Origin: an uncultured Saprospiraceae bacterium
GTDB lineage: Bacteria > Bacteroidota > Bacteroidia > Chitinophagales > Saprospiraceae
DNA length: 5,303 bases
Direction: 5' to 3'
Assembly: GCA_938044055.1 (NCBI GenBank)
Contig: CALIQO010000505.1
Location: 1 to 5,303, forward strand
The notes beneath the pieces were generated by a model. The model ran no database searches. It saw nothing but the letters and a program-made list of their open reading frames with translations, and had not been told where the DNA came from. Both the position numbers and the translations under genes were made by a program. Position 1 is the stretch's first letter. Each line of letters begins with the position of its first letter. This document shows, one piece after another, positions 4,921 through 5,303 of the stretch.

Positions 4921-5303
4921 CTAAATACTCTTGGTTACTTTCTTGATGGCGAATAACGACTTCAACCCTGTTCTAGTACTCGGAAAAACATAGGAATTAT
5001 GTTTTTTCCTGTAACTTACTATAGACGCCATAATCTTCCAGTGACGGATTATGGTTTTTACATTGTCCCAGAAGTTATGTCTTCTATCATAGGTATGAAG
5101 CGGTTCTGATTTAGCCCCATTAACTTCTAATATTTTAAATATCCCCGCCTTATACGCCTCTAAGCTATGAGACTTAAAATCAATTCTACAAAAATCTATA
5201 CCGGATATATTCTTGAAGTATCGATCCGTACAAGTTACAAGGGACGCATCTATCTGATCTTGTAGCGAATGAAATTTAGCCCCTCTGCTGTAGTTACCGA
5301 TCT
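4921..5303 (-). CDS. ATP-grasp-like protein, C-terminal part (enters from right edge)
   Basis: A minus-strand frame enters the window at its right edge (first full codon 5301-5299) and gives 126 residues before TAG at 4923-4921; the N-terminal part lies outside. The sequence includes GNYSRGAKFHSLQD (2-15), a polar helix with DRYFKNISGID (26-36), then FCRIDFKSHSLEAYKAGIFKILEVNGAKSEPLHTYD (37-72). The pattern of RxDFK followed by a strand and EVNG resembles the metal-binding end of ATP-grasp ligases (D-Ala-D-Ala ligase-like), where the Asp and the Glu-x-x/Asn pair hold Mg-ATP; Asp41, Glu59 and Asn61 are the likely ligands. The helical tail HNFWDNVKTIIRHWKIMASIVSYRKKH (75-101) and a basic end follow. 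The substrate is unknown. It lies 92 nt upstream of coaX on the same strand with no strong terminator between. Assigned by motif recall, so the family is likely but not certain. Confidence 0.8.
   Translation of the reverse strand, partial: IGNYSRGAKFHSLQDQIDASLVTCTDRYFKNISGIDFCRIDFKSHSLEAYKAGIFKILEVNGAKSEPLHTYDRRHNFWDNVKTIIRHWKIMASIVSYRKKHNSYVFPSTRTGLKSLFAIKKVTKSI
4982..5009. repeat. Inverted repeat inside the ATP-grasp-like gene
   Basis: GGAAAAACATA (4982-4992) pairs with TATGTTTTTTCC (4998-5009) around GGAAT, with one bulged T: 9 bp plus 2 bp. It lies within coding sequence about 60 bases before the stop (codons around YRKKHNSYVF). It could fold in the mRNA, but the A/T-rich arms may simply reflect Lys and Phe codons. 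Confidence 0.5.
5028..5054. repeat. Second inverted repeat inside the ATP-grasp-like gene
   Basis: Perfect 8-base arms CCATAATC (5028-5035) and GATTATGG (5047-5054) flank an 11-nt spacer, with G-T wobble possible at both ends. It lies in the codons for TIIRHWKIMA, 18 bases from the other inverted repeat. No regulatory role is shown. Confidence 0.45.

Noticed and set aside
1..5303. tRNA, rRNA, CRISPR array, insertion sequence or phage features
   Set aside because: No cloverleaf-like pattern, regular repeat array, transposase or integrase frame, or terminal inverted repeats with target duplications were seen on either strand.

Overview
The window looks like ordinary chromosomal DNA from a low-GC member of the Bacteroidota, probably a Cytophagales-like lineage (inference). 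Three things point there. Exported proteins have signal peptides ending just before a Gln (…GFS|Q, …CYG|Q, …SHA|Q). Promoter-like sites match the Bacteroidota pattern (TTG at -33, TAnnTTTG at -7), and recognisable Shine-Dalgarno sites are scarce. The protein sequences also resemble that phylum's versions of CoaX, CvpA and TetR-controlled TolC.

Layout, left to right. Bases 1-1253 (minus strand) hold a TetR-family repressor followed 5 nt later by the first 218 codons of a TolC-type outer-membrane efflux protein, which runs off the left edge. This is the front of a multidrug-efflux operon, with a promoter and a candidate operator at 1274-1313. A divergently transcribed GNAT acetyltransferase (1452-1916, plus) meets a secreted protein of unknown function (1924-2412, minus) tail to tail. 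A CvpA-family four-helix membrane protein (2648-3184, plus) follows and ends in a strong intrinsic terminator. After a 346-bp AT-rich gap comes an exported lumazine-binding/NTF2-like protein (3572-4051, plus). It converges, with only 3 nt between stops, on coaX, the type III pantothenate kinase (4055-4828, minus). Upstream of coaX on the same strand is the C-terminal part of an ATP-grasp-like protein (4921-5303), which is not in the six-frame list of complete ORFs because it enters from the right edge.

Apart from the tetR-tolC pair, and possibly ATP-grasp-coaX, the genes are single units without an obvious shared pathway: efflux and its regulation, coenzyme A synthesis, and several poorly characterised envelope proteins. 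I found no mobile element, CRISPR array, RNA gene or defence system, and no convincing case for a new biological system. The points most worth checking are the tetR operator placed inside its own promoter, an Arg-to-Leu change in the CoaX GxDR motif, a 12-base motif at nearly the same distance from two start codons, and an unrecognised secreted protein.
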